Source: Pseudozobellia thermophila
GTDB taxonomy: Bacteria; Bacteroidota; Bacteroidia; Flavobacteriales; Flavobacteriaceae
Assembly (NCBI RefSeq): GCF_900141855.1
Contig: NZ_FQYU01000002.1
Coordinates: 1,085,883-1,149,882 of the forward strand
DNA length: 64,000 nt
Direction: 5' to 3'
Below, piece by piece: positions 34,913-43,458 of the stretch. The notes beneath the pieces were generated by a model. It was given only the letters and a program-made list of their open reading frames with translations. It was not told where the DNA came from and did no database searches. Positions within the stretch are counted from its first letter, which is position 1. Every line of letters begins with the position of its first letter. A program made the position numbers and the translations under genes.

Positions 34913-34967
34913 CCAATCTAAATTATGTATCGCCCCAAAGGCGATAAGACCCGTCAGGTCGCCCACC

Positions 34968-35669
34968 CTACTTCAAATATCCAAGAATATCGGAGAGCTT
35001 GCCTATTTTTAAATAATCATAATCGTTTTCCTCTATTTTCACCTCCTCGTGCTGCCAAGTGGTATGAAAGGGGACGTGCACGGCCTGGGCCCCAATGTTC
35101 AACAAGGGCAGCACATCGGACCTTAAGGAGTTTCCGATCATCAAAAATTCCTTGACATCGACCTGTAGATGATCGAGCAAATGACGGTAATTGTCCTCTT
35201 TCTTGTCGCTTAAGACCTCTACGTGGTGAAAGTATTTCGACAAGCCCGATTTTTCGAGCTTACGTTCCTGGTCCAAAAGGTCGCCCTTGGTAAGTACGAT
35301 CAATCGGTACCTGCCCTGTAATTGCCGTAAAACCTCCTTTACGTCCTTCAACAATTCGACGGGCTGAAGCAACATGTCTTTTCCCAACTGCAATATTTCG
35401 CCGATCGTTTGTGCCGAAATGCGGTTGTTCGATAATTCGAGCGCCGATTCGATCATTGACAAAACAAAGCCCTTGACGCCGTAGCCGTAGAGCTCCAAAT
35501 TTTTGATCTCCATCCTGAAGAGTTCCTGATCGATCTTGTTTTTGGTCTCGTAACGCTCCAAAAGGGAGGCAAACTGTTCTTCGGTATTTCTAAAATAGGT
35601 TTCGTTGACCCACAGGGTATCGTCGGCATCGAAGCCGATTACCTTGATATTGCTAAAGTCTACTTCCAT
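34968..35669 (-). CDS. HAD-superfamily hydrolase
   Basis: A 233-residue HAD phosphatase with an alpha-helical cap. Motif I is [17 protein letters not shown] (Asp 14, Asp 16), motif II is [13 protein letters not shown], motif III is the Lys of [20 protein letters not shown], and motif IV is [20 protein letters not shown]. Similar to YjjG-like nucleotidases and related phosphatases. It overlaps the end of kdsB by 10 bp and precedes kdnB, so a Kdo-phosphate or nucleotide substrate is possible. It is not a close match to KdsC, which lacks such a cap. Confidence 0.85.
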   Translation of the reverse strand: MEVDFSNIKVIGFDADDTLWVNETYFRNTEEQFASLLERYETKNKIDQELFRMEIKNLELYGYGVKGFVLSMIESALELSNNRISAQTIGEILQLGKDMLLQPVELLKDVKEVLRQLQGRYRLIVLTKGDLLDQERKLEKSGLSKYFHHVEVLSDKKEDNYRHLLDHLQVDVKEFLMIGNSLRSDVLPLLNIGAQAVHVPFHTTWQHEEVKIEENDYDYLKIGKLSDILGYLK

Positions 35670-36388
35670 GCCTTCTGTGCCTTTTTCAGATCGTCGGGGG
35701 TATCGATTTCAATGCCGGTAACGTCGGTTTCGACCATTTTGATCTTTTTTCCGTACTCCAGGTATCGAATGGCCTCAATTTTTTCGGTCGCTTCAAGGGG
35801 CAACATGGGCAGCCTGTGAAAATCCATCAAGGCGCTTTTGCGAAACGCATATATGCCCTTGTGCTTATAATAAACGGCATCGATTTCGCTGTTCCGGTGA
35901 AATGGTATCGGGGAACGCGAAAAATACAGTGCAAAACTGCGGTTGTCTACGATAACCTTTACGGTATTGGGGTTTTGTATCTCTTCGTCGTCATCGATCC
36001 TGACCATTAAGGAGGCCAGGTCGATTTCCCTTTTATCGTCCGTATGAAAAACTTCAAGTACCCCGGCCAGGCTCTGTCTATCGGTAAAGGGTTCATCGCC
36101 CTGTACGTTTACGATGATATCGACATCCATATCGGCCACTGCCTCGGCGATCCGATCGCTTCCGCAATCGTGCTCCTTTTGGCTCATGATGGCCTTTCCA
36201 CCCGCATTGGTAATGGTTTCAAAAATAAGCGGGCTGTCGGTTACGACGTATACCTCTTCAAAAAGTTCGGTTCTTACGGCAGCTTCGTACGTTCGAAGGA
36301 TCACCGGTTTTCCCGACAAGTCCTGCATCAATTTCGCCGGGAATCTAGAGGCCGCATAGCGGGCCGGAATCATAGCTATGATTTTCAA
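35660..36388 (-). CDS. kdsB: 3-deoxy-manno-octulosonate cytidylyltransferase
   Basis: A 242-residue CMP-Kdo synthetase. The start is [20 protein letters not shown], the nucleotide-binding signature with the conserved Arg and Lys. It then has [26 protein letters not shown], and [11 protein letters not shown]. It activates Kdo with CTP for transfer to lipid A. It is the first gene of the kdsB-HAD-kdnB leftward unit. Its partners for Kdo synthesis (kdsA, kdsD, kdsC) are not in the window. Confidence 0.96.
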   Translation of the reverse strand: MKIIAMIPARYAASRFPAKLMQDLSGKPVILRTYEAAVRTELFEEVYVVTDSPLIFETITNAGGKAIMSQKEHDCGSDRIAEAVADMDVDIIVNVQGDEPFTDRQSLAGVLEVFHTDDKREIDLASLMVRIDDDEEIQNPNTVKVIVDNRSFALYFSRSPIPFHRNSEIDAVYYKHKGIYAFRKSALMDFHRLPMLPLEATEKIEAIRYLEYGKKIKMVETDVTGIEIDTPDDLKKAQKAWK

Positions 36389-36486
36389 AATCTCTTATGA
36401 ATTTTAGTTTCTATACATATTGAAATCGACCTGGGTTTCAAAACTTTGCCTTGTGGTTTGCCCTGCTATTGATCATGGGCCCCACC

Positions 36487-37062
36487 TTATCGTCCGGTCC
36501 TGGCCCTTGGTCTTAATTTTCGGTAAATCGTAAAAATAACGACCAAAATAAAAATCACTAAGACGGCGGCCAGTACCGGCATAAAGATCGACGCCGTGGT
36601 CACCACCATGGCCGTACCCGTTTCAACCGTCGAAATGACCGGATTGCCCAGTCCGCCCGTCGTGGTACTTGAGGCCAACCTACTTGTGGCCCCGGCGCCC
36701 TTAATGGCCGTGGCCGTGCCACCGCCTGCGATGATGGCCAAACACCAGGTGACCAATGGATCCAGGTTCGCTACCGTTGACACCATAACGGCAGTACCTG
36801 CAATAGCTGCCAACGGAACGGCAAAACTATCCAAAAGATTGTCAACCCAAGGGATAAAATAGGCAAAGATTTCAACAATGGTAGCCACCCCCAGGGTCAG
36901 TACGGCCGCCAAACTGCCGATCCATTGCCAACTTTGGTTCAGTTGCCACAGATCGAAATAGGCCGCCAGACTCAGGGCGAAAAGAGGTAGAAAAACGCGA
37001 AAACCGACCGAAGCGGCCAGGCCCACACCCAAAAAAATACTTATGATGGTCTCTGAAGTCAT
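36487..37062 (-). CDS. DUF4126-domain integral membrane protein
   Basis: A 191-residue hydrophobic protein with about four to five transmembrane segments. The N-terminal signature is ETIISIFLGVGLAASVGFRV followed by FLPLFALSLAAYF. A Gly/Ala/Thr-rich middle (GGGTATAIKGAGATSRLASS) is typical of DUF4126, and a C-terminal helix (VLAAVLVIFILVVIFTIYRK) ends in a basic tail. Function unknown. It stands alone, 98 bp upstream of the kdsB start on the same strand. Confidence 0.85.
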   Translation of the reverse strand: MTSETIISIFLGVGLAASVGFRVFLPLFALSLAAYFDLWQLNQSWQWIGSLAAVLTLGVATIVEIFAYFIPWVDNLLDSFAVPLAAIAGTAVMVSTVANLDPLVTWCLAIIAGGGTATAIKGAGATSRLASSTTTGGLGNPVISTVETGTAMVVTTASIFMPVLAAVLVIFILVVIFTIYRKLRPRARTGR

Positions 37063-37185
37063 TTGTCAATTGTTCTTAGCGCATATTCAATTCGATAAAG
37101 CAGCCCAACAGGCCAAATTTCAGCGTCTCCGTACGGCTTCAGAAACTTTAAAATGGGATAACTACTTTAAGGCTACGAATTTAAG

Positions 37186-38625
37186 TCATTCCCCATCAAG
37201 AAAAAAATCGCTTTTAAACCCGATAAGATAGAGCTGCTTTTTAGCCCGTGTTACGGCCGTATAGAGCCATCGCAGGTATTCCTTATCGATCCCGTTGGGC
37301 AGGTAGGGCTGTTCGACAAAAACGGTATTCCATTGGCCACCCTGTGATTTATGGCAGGTTATGGCATAGGAGAACTTGACCTGCAGGGCATTGAAATATT
37401 TGTTGTTCTTTACCCCGAGAAATTTCCTGTACTTCGACTTTTCGTGTGCATAATCCTTCATCACCTCCTGATAAAGCCTATTCCCATCTTCGTACGACAA
37501 CGAGGGGGTAACCGCCTTTATGGTATCGAGCAACAACACGGTCTCAAAGGGTTTTTGGTTCGGATAATCGACCATTTGTACCTTTACCTCGGCAAACCTG
37601 AAACCGTATAGCTCCTTGATGGAAAAAATCTCCAGAACCTCGATAATATCGCCATTTGCAATAAAGCCGGCCTCGCTGTTCGGCTTGAGCCAAAAGTAGT
37701 TGTTCTTCACCACCATCATATAGTCGCCGACGGCCAGATCGCTCTCCAAAAACAAAATGCGGCTGCGAATGTTCTCGTTATATAGGTTCGCCCTTTTGTT
37801 CGAGCGTACGATAAAGGTCGTTTCCTCCTTTCCGTTCTCCGAATACGAGGTATCGATAGCTTCCTGTATTTCGTGCCCGTCGATAAGCCTGACAATATCC
37901 TTATAAGGTGCAACATTAAACTTGAAGCCCTCATAGAAGCTCCCTTGAAGGTGTTCGCGAAGCAAGGTGGCGTTGGCCAGAATACCCGAGTCCTCCGCCT
38001 GCCGTACCACCTCATCGAGTTCCAACTTGACGACTTCCTTGTTGTAGTTCAGGGCCAACCTATCGGCATCAAGGGCCGGGCTAAGGTCCAGATGAACGGG
38101 GGGCAACTGGGCGGTATCGCCGATCAGAACCAATTTGCAATTATGGCCCGAATAGACATACATCAAAAGATCGTCTAGAAGGGCGCCGTTCTCGAACAAT
38201 TTCGAATCGACCGGGGCATCGGGTATCATCGAAGCCTCATCAACGATAAATATGGTATTTCTGTGCTTATTGGGCGCCAGCACAAACTGCACCCCGCCGG
38301 TACCCTGCTTTTTCGGAAAATAGATCTTTCTATGAATGGTATAGGCCTGGGTACCCGAGTAATTGGACATTACCTTGGCCGCCCTCCCCGTAGGGGCCAT
38401 CAACACCGCCTTCTGTGTCGTTTTCCAAAGCGTATTGACGAGGGTACCGATCAAAGTGGTCTTTCCCGTTCCGGCAAAACCTTTTAGCATAAAGACCGTA
38501 TCGGTGTTTTTCGACAAAACGAAAGTCGACAATTTCTGTAAGGCGACCGATTGGTTCAAGGTAGGCTCGTGGGGAAATTTTTCGACCAATAAACGATAAA
38601 AAGAAGCATCTGTTAGACTGACCAT
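37186..38625 (-). CDS. RecD-like ATP-dependent DNA helicase
   Basis: A 479-residue SF1B-type helicase. Walker A is LKGFAGTGKTTLIGTLVNTL. Walker B is NTIFIVDEASMIPD. Motif III is LVLIGDTAQLPPV, and the C-terminal UvrD_C_2 region has YAITCHKSQGGQWNTVFVEQ then LRWLYTAVTRAKKQLYLIGF. It lacks the long N-terminal region of RecD2, so it is the short AAA_30-type helicase common in Flavobacteriia. Its role is probably DNA repair, but no nuclease partner is near. The ATG at 38625 (MVSLTDASFY) is chosen over a TTG three codons earlier. It diverges from the anchored protein at 38728. Confidence 0.92.
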   Translation of the reverse strand: MVSLTDASFYRLLVEKFPHEPTLNQSVALQKLSTFVLSKNTDTVFMLKGFAGTGKTTLIGTLVNTLWKTTQKAVLMAPTGRAAKVMSNYSGTQAYTIHRKIYFPKKQGTGGVQFVLAPNKHRNTIFIVDEASMIPDAPVDSKLFENGALLDDLLMYVYSGHNCKLVLIGDTAQLPPVHLDLSPALDADRLALNYNKEVVKLELDEVVRQAEDSGILANATLLREHLQGSFYEGFKFNVAPYKDIVRLIDGHEIQEAIDTSYSENGKEETTFIVRSNKRANLYNENIRSRILFLESDLAVGDYMMVVKNNYFWLKPNSEAGFIANGDIIEVLEIFSIKELYGFRFAEVKVQMVDYPNQKPFETVLLLDTIKAVTPSLSYEDGNRLYQEVMKDYAHEKSKYRKFLGVKNNKYFNALQVKFSYAITCHKSQGGQWNTVFVEQPYLPNGIDKEYLRWLYTAVTRAKKQLYLIGFKSDFFLDGE

Positions 38626-38662
38626 AGTGCTCAAAGATAAACATGATTTTTACTGTAAATAC

Positions 38663-38692
38663 TTTTGCGATTGAAAAAAAATTGTAGATTTG
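38663..38692 (+). promoter_or_regulatory. Promoter of the 38728 gene
   Basis: TTTTG at 38663-38667 and TAGATTTG at 38685-38692, 17 bp apart, give a near-consensus promoter 35 bp upstream of the ATG. A second box, TACTTTTG (38660-38667), overlaps the -33 element and may be an alternative -7 box. Confidence 0.6.
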
Positions 38693-38727
38693 TCCTAACC
38701 ACTAAATTTAAATACACTAATAGAAAA

Positions 38728-39378
38728 ATGAAGACCGTAATTCAAATTGTACTTTGGATCGTTTGTATAGGACTGGGATATGCCATTTACCAATCCGTAA
38801 CAGGCCCAATCGAATTTAATAAAGTGAAGCAGGAGCGTTTTGCACAGGTTATCCACAAACTTAAGGATATAAGAAACGCACAGGAGGCCTACAAAACGGT
38901 TAACAAACGCTACGCCAAGGATTTCAACAGTCTGATCAAGTTCATCGATACGGGAATGTACACCATTACCCAGCAGCGCGACTCTTCATATATGGAATTT
39001 GACAAGACCTACCAGATCGATTTGTTGAAAGAGGTAAAAATCATCGATACCCTAGGTACGGTAGCGGTTAGGGATTCACTTTTCAAAAACGACAATCGTT
39101 ATAAAAGTTTGGCGGAAGTACCTTTCGCCCAAAATGGCGAAAAATTTGAGATGGATGCCGGCTTCATTGAAAAAAGTGGTTACAGGGCCCCTGTTTTTGA
39201 AGTAAAGGTAGACAAGTCCGTAATACTTTACGACCAACCCAAAACCCTTTTGGACAAGGAAAAGGCGGAAATCGGTGTGGATGAGGTAAACGGGCCGACA
39301 ATCAAGGTAGGCTCCATGAACGAAGTTAGTACAAGCGGTAACTGGCCACCTGTCTATGACAAAAAAGGCGATAAATAA
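38728..39378 (+). CDS. Membrane-anchored protein of unknown function
   Basis: A 216-residue protein with a single N-terminal transmembrane anchor (MKTVIQIVLWIVCIGLGYAI) and an extracytoplasmic remainder. A helical stretch (RFAQVIHKLKDIRNAQEAYK, with a Tyr-rich continuation) resembles the pilin-like fold seen in type II pseudopilins, but no prepilin cleavage site is visible. I do not recognise a named family; I recall the pairing with DUF3822 and rsmD in other Flavobacteriia. The ATG at 38728 follows a near-consensus promoter. It overlaps the DUF3822 gene by 23 bp in another frame. Confidence 0.8.
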   Translation: MKTVIQIVLWIVCIGLGYAIYQSVTGPIEFNKVKQERFAQVIHKLKDIRNAQEAYKTVNKRYAKDFNSLIKFIDTGMYTITQQRDSSYMEFDKTYQIDLLKEVKIIDTLGTVAVRDSLFKNDNRYKSLAEVPFAQNGEKFEMDAGFIEKSGYRAPVFEVKVDKSVILYDQPKTLLDKEKAEIGVDEVNGPTIKVGSMNEVSTSGNWPPVYDKKGDK

Positions 39379-40189
39379 CATCACCGATCATTCGGAAGAT
39401 AACTTTAAAAAATTGTCCATTCAGGTCGGCCTGAATGGACTTTCTTTTTGTGCTTTCGATTCCGAATCGAACTCGGTCCTCAAATCGGAACGTCTTTCCT
39501 TTGAAAAAACACTCACCCCATACGAGGTCCTCAAACACTTAAAACAACTTTTTCAAAAGAACGACTTGGCGGATGAACGCTTTGCCGAAGTGGTCGTCGT
39601 ACACAGAAATGCCCTTTTCGGACTCGTTCCCAAATCACTGTTCAGTACCGAAGAATTGGCCAACTACCTAAAGTTCAACGCGAAGATATTGGCCAACGAC
39701 CATTTGGCCTACGACGAGTTCGAAAGCCACGATATTGTCAATGTTTATGTACCCTTTGTAAACATCAACAATTACATATACGAACTGTTTGGAGAATTTA
39801 CCTTTAAGCACAACGGAACCGTAATGGTCGAGTCGCTTTTGAACGGATACACCCAGGCAAAGCAAGCGGTCTGTTTCGTCTATGTCCAGGAAAGGCAAAT
39901 GGACCTCACCATAATCGACCAAAAGAAACTGCTTCTGTTCAACAGCTACCTCTACAACACCAAGGAAGATTTTTTATACTACCTTCTCTTTGCCCTCGAA
40001 CAGTTAAAGCTCGATTCGGAAACCGTACCCCTAAAGCTTTTTGGAGCTGTCGACGAAGGAGACGAGATTTACGACATCTGCTATCGGTATATCAAGAACG
40101 TATCTATTTTCGTTCCCGATTTCGGCCCCCATGCCTATTACGGCAGTAGTAGGGATGCCATAGATTTTACCGTCATAAACGCCCTGTAA
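39356..40189 (+). CDS. DUF3822-family protein
   Basis: A 277-residue protein with an actin-like (ASKHA) appearance. The first repeat is KLSIQVGLNGLSFCAFDSES, then the segment HRNALFGLVPKSLFS, then VCFVYVQERQMDLTIIDQKK LLLF in the second half, followed by FALEQLKLDSETVPLKLFGA. DUF3822 is restricted to Bacteroidota and its function is unknown. It overlaps the upstream gene by 23 bp and its TAA overlaps the rsmD ATG (TAATG), so the three form one translational unit. Confidence 0.88.
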   Translation: MTKKAINNITDHSEDNFKKLSIQVGLNGLSFCAFDSESNSVLKSERLSFEKTLTPYEVLKHLKQLFQKNDLADERFAEVVVVHRNALFGLVPKSLFSTEELANYLKFNAKILANDHLAYDEFESHDIVNVYVPFVNINNYIYELFGEFTFKHNGTVMVESLLNGYTQAKQAVCFVYVQERQMDLTIIDQKKLLLFNSYLYNTKEDFLYYLLFALEQLKLDSETVPLKLFGAVDEGDEIYDICYRYIKNVSIFVPDFGPHAYYGSSRDAIDFTVINAL

Positions 40190-40737
40190 TGCGAATTATT
40201 TCCGGAACACACAAGGCAAAACGCATTGCCGCCCCGAAAAAACTGCCGGTCAGGCCTACTACCGATATGGCCAAGGAGGCCCTTTTCAATATCCTGAACA
40301 ACCGCTATTATTTTGATGAAATTTCGGTGCTCGACCTTTTTAGCGGCACCGGGAATATCGCCTATGAGTTTGCCTCCAGGGGCACAGGACGTATCACGGC
40401 GGTAGACAACCATTACGGCTGCGTAAAGTTTATAAACGAAACCTCCGAAGCCCTTGAATTTCCAATAAACGCCATAAAGGCCAATGTCTTCGATTATTTG
40501 GAAAAATCGATGGGCAAGGAAGACATCATTTTTGCCGACCCGCCCTATGATATGGAACTGGCCGAATTCGAAAAGATTCCGAACTTGGTATTTAAAAGGA
40601 AGATGTTGCAAGCGAATGGGGCCTTGATCATTGAGCACGCCAGCCATATGGACCTGTCCCACCTCGATCATTTTAGCGAAAAACGAAAATACGGAGGCAG
40701 CGTTTTCAGTTTTTTCGATAACGGCGGAACCCCATAA
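40189..40737 (+). CDS. rsmD: 16S rRNA (guanine966-N2)-methyltransferase
   Basis: A 182-residue class I methyltransferase. The start is MRIISGTHKAKRIAAPK. The conserved RPTTDMAKEALFNIL precedes the SAM-binding VLDLFSGTGNIAYEFASRG, and the catalytic DPPY is in FADPPYDMELAEF. It methylates G966 (E. coli numbering) of 16S rRNA in the small subunit. It overlaps the DUF3822 stop and faces the RNase P RNA gene. Confidence 0.95.
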   Translation: MRIISGTHKAKRIAAPKKLPVRPTTDMAKEALFNILNNRYYFDEISVLDLFSGTGNIAYEFASRGTGRITAVDNHYGCVKFINETSEALEFPINAIKANVFDYLEKSMGKEDIIFADPPYDMELAEFEKIPNLVFKRKMLQANGALIIEHASHMDLSHLDHFSEKRKYGGSVFSFFDNGGTP

Positions 40738-40765
40738 AGGGAAACACCATCATTTACAAAAAAAA

Positions 40766-41086
40766 TAAGCAGGCCATAAGCCGGATTCTGTAAGGCCCGA
40801 AGGCCCTTCCCTGTCATTTATCTAGTTCCAACATTGCTGCTGGAATCGAACCGCCTACCCTTCGGCTTGGGCGTGCAACCCTCAAACACCGATATACATG
40901 GCGTTTCACCGCATAGAGTTTACCTGATTTCACTACAGCCTTACCTGTACATTCTTTCTGCTGCACTTGTCCTATCCGTCAAAAAAACGGACGACGGGCG
41001 TTACCCGCTATGCCGCACTGTGGTGTCCGGACTTTCCTCTCCCACCCGAAATAATTCGGATGGCAGCGACAAGGTGGCCTGCTCAC
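40766..41086 (-). ncRNA. rnpB: RNase P RNA, bacterial type A
   Basis: On the minus strand the 5' end carries AGCAGGCC, which pairs with GGCCTGCT at the 3' end (helix P1). The strongly conserved GAGGAAAGTCCGGAC core and the 3' block AATCCGGCTTATGG are present. A T-run (plus-strand A-run 40757-40765) after P1 ends the transcript. About 320 nt, typical. It is the catalytic RNA that matures tRNA 5' ends. A -7 box lies just upstream. Open frames across this region on the plus strand are artefacts. Confidence 0.97.
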
Positions 41087-41088
41087 GG

Positions 41089-41096
41089 CAAAATTA
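41089..41096 (-). promoter_or_regulatory. -7 box of rnpB
   Basis: TAATTTTG on the minus strand matches TAnnTTTG immediately upstream of the RNA 5' end, as expected for a transcript starting near 41083-41086. Confidence 0.55.
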
Positions 41097-41161
41097 GACT
41101 AATTGTTGATAAATTAAGACTTTATCGCTTCGAAATAAAACGATCGAAGCCCAGCTATTTT

Positions 41162-41169
41162 TATATTTG
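41162..41169 (+). promoter_or_regulatory. -7 box of dnaX
   Basis: TATATTTG matches TAnnTTTG. Transcription from here (near 41176) leaves about 28 nt before the TTG at 41204 and excludes all upstream in-frame start codons. Confidence 0.55.
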
Positions 41170-41203
41170 TACTTACGAATTATGTATCACTAATTCATTT
41201 CTA

Positions 41204-43096
41204 TTGGAACCTTTTGTAGTATCGGCACGCAAGTACAGACCCCAAACCTTCAAAGACGTTGTTGGGCAACAGGCCATTACCAACACCCTGACCAATGCCA
41301 TTGAAAACGATCACTTGGCCCAAGCGCTCCTTTTTTGTGGCCCACGGGGGGTCGGAAAAACCACTTGCGCACGTATCTTGGCAAAAAAGATCAACCAAGA
41401 CGGTACCGAAAGGGAAGACGAAGATTTCGCCTTTAATATCTTTGAACTCGATGCGGCCTCCAACAACTCGGTAGACGATATTCGCAACCTTATCGACCAG
41501 GTCCGTATCCCTCCCCAAGTAGGCAAGTACAAGGTTTATATCATCGACGAGGTGCACATGCTCTCGCAATCGGCCTTCAACGCCTTTTTAAAAACCTTGG
41601 AAGAGCCTCCCAAGCACGCCATTTTTATTTTGGCGACCACCGAAAAGCACAAAATTATACCCACGATATTATCGAGGTGCCAAATATTCGACTTTAAGCG
41701 GATTACGGTCAAAGACGCCGCAAACTATTTAAAATATATAGCAGAAAACCAAGGTATCGAAGCCGAGGACGACGCCCTGCACATCATCGCCCAAAAAGCG
41801 GACGGTGCCATGAGGGACGCCCTTTCCATCTTTGACCGGGTCGTCAGTTTTTCGGGCAAGGAACTCACCCGAAAAGCGGTAACCGAAAACTTGAACGTGC
41901 TCGACTACGACACCTATTTCGAGGCCACCGATTTAATCTTGGAACACAACATTCCCGACCTGCTGTTACTGTTCAACAAAACCTTGTCACTGGGTTTCGA
42001 TGGCCATCATTTTATCAGCGGACTTGCATCGCACTTTAGGGATTTAATGGTGTGCCAACATCAAGATACGATCAACCTACTCGAAGTCGGCGACACGGCA
42101 AAGCAGCACTATTTGGAGCAATCCCGAAAAACGGGGAACAGCTTCCTGCTCCAGGCCCTTGATCTGGCCAACGACTGCGATCTGAAGTACAAGACCAGTA
42201 AAAACCAGCGGTTGCTGGTCGAACTGACCCTAATGAAACTGGCTTCCATAGGTTTTGGGAGCGAAAAAAAAAACCTTGACGGCAACGGCCTTGCCTTAGG
42301 TCAAGAGCCCCCAATTGCCCCTGCTTCCCATTTTAAAAAGGCAAGGCCCGCATCGGCCACCACCGATGCAGGTACAGCAACACCGTCGCCCCAGCCCAAC
42401 CCGACCGGGGATGGTACCTCCCAAGCACCGAAGCCATCACCGGTACCACCCGCCCCTGCGGTTGTAGTGGAAAAAGAGGCCGGACAAAAGGCCCCTATGG
42501 AAAAGGAAGTGGAAGTGGCCCTTGCCGAAGCCGAGCCCGAGCCCCAGCTTGAGCCCCAGATTGAACAAAACACGGACAAAGGCCCCGATTTGCTTTCCGA
42601 AAAAGACCAAAAGTTAAAGTTGGACATCGCCAACAAACGGATTTCGGCCCTTTCCTTATCCAGCCTAAAGGCAAAAAAGGCCCACGAAAACAATAAGAAG
42701 GACCAAACCATTGATGAGAATAGTTTGCCCAGGTCGCCCTTTACCGAAGAGGAAATGCAACGCCATTGGGCCGATTTCGTGAATGAAATCGATGCCAAGG
42801 GCCGTAAGATCCTGGCGTCGAACCTAAGTTCGGACGTACCCAAACTCCTACAAGATACCACGATTTGGATAGAACTTCCGAACAGTACGATGAAGAAGGA
42901 AATAGAGCGGGAACAGTACGATTTGATGGAATATCTCAAATCGAAACTGAACAATCATTTTATAAACCTTAAGATTACCGTCAACGAGGAAACCGCCAAG
43001 AAATTTGCCTTTACACCGGAGGAAAAGTATGAAAAACTCAGGGAAAAGAACCCGGCCATAGACCTTTTGAGGCAAACCTTCGACCTCGATCTTTAA
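41204..43096 (+). CDS. dnaX: DNA polymerase III subunit gamma/tau
   Basis: A 630-residue clamp-loader ATPase. It starts at a TTG (reading MEPFVVSARKYRPQTF), because no ATG is available and the frame further upstream runs antisense through rnpB. Walker A is FCGPRGVGKTTCARILAKKI, Walker B is VYIIDEVHMLSQSAFNAFLK, and the sensor is ATTEKHKIIPTILSRCQIFD. The four zinc-binding Cys of E. coli DnaX are missing, as is common in Bacteroidota. After about residue 360 comes a long Pro/Ala/Glu-rich linker, then a conserved tau-like C-terminal part. Its stop overlaps that of the convergent TM220 gene. Confidence 0.93.
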   Translation: MEPFVVSARKYRPQTFKDVVGQQAITNTLTNAIENDHLAQALLFCGPRGVGKTTCARILAKKINQDGTEREDEDFAFNIFELDAASNNSVDDIRNLIDQVRIPPQVGKYKVYIIDEVHMLSQSAFNAFLKTLEEPPKHAIFILATTEKHKIIPTILSRCQIFDFKRITVKDAANYLKYIAENQGIEAEDDALHIIAQKADGAMRDALSIFDRVVSFSGKELTRKAVTENLNVLDYDTYFEATDLILEHNIPDLLLLFNKTLSLGFDGHHFISGLASHFRDLMVCQHQDTINLLEVGDTAKQHYLEQSRKTGNSFLLQALDLANDCDLKYKTSKNQRLLVELTLMKLASIGFGSEKKNLDGNGLALGQEPPIAPASHFKKARPASATTDAGTATPSPQPNPTGDGTSQAPKPSPVPPAPAVVVEKEAGQKAPMEKEVEVALAEAEPEPQLEPQIEQNTDKGPDLLSEKDQKLKLDIANKRISALSLSSLKAKKAHENNKKDQTIDENSLPRSPFTEEEMQRHWADFVNEIDAKGRKILASNLSSDVPKLLQDTTIWIELPNSTMKKEIEREQYDLMEYLKSKLNNHFINLKITVNEETAKKFAFTPEEKYEKLREKNPAIDLLRQTFDLDL

Positions 43097-43458
43097 TTGG
43101 TCCGCTCCCTATCTTTACGATATCGGATCCTAAGCGAATACACCAAGAAAACCATGGCCACGATCAGCATTCCGCAAGCTTCACGGCCCCTTTCGATGTT
43201 TACGATATCACCTTCCCCAATGGTAAACCCCTCGAACTTGTCGGGCCATAAAAAAGCAGTGGCCACCAAATACGCCAAACACAGGACAAAGGAAGGGACG
43301 AAACCCAATTTGCCATAGGCGAAAAAGAGGGAACCCAAAGCGGCCAAGCCGTAAATTATATACCATAAAAAGGCATCGGGATCATTGTATTGCAGATAGG
43401 CCGCCCAAATGAACAATCCTGCAAAAATTAGGCCCAAGGCCTTGAACAGTTTTTTCAT
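43093..43458 (-). CDS. TM220-family small membrane protein
   Basis: A 121-residue protein with about four hydrophobic segments. The family signature AAYLQYNDPDAFLWYIIYGL appears near residue 20, and a segment ACGMLIVAMVFLVYSLRIRY lies near the end. Function unknown. Its ATG overlaps the eboF stop by 4 bp (ATGA), so it is the last gene of the ebo operon and translation is probably coupled. Its TAA overlaps the dnaX stop on the other strand, leaving no space for a terminator. Confidence 0.88.
   Translation of the reverse strand: MKKLFKALGLIFAGLFIWAAYLQYNDPDAFLWYIIYGLAALGSLFFAYGKLGFVPSFVLCLAYLVATAFLWPDKFEGFTIGEGDIVNIERGREACGMLIVAMVFLVYSLRIRYRKDRERTN

Noticed and set aside
40834..41203. Open plus-strand frames over the RNase P RNA gene, including an upstream extension of dnaX
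   Set aside because: They lie antisense to rnpB, and the dnaX promoter box at 41162 lies downstream of any such start.
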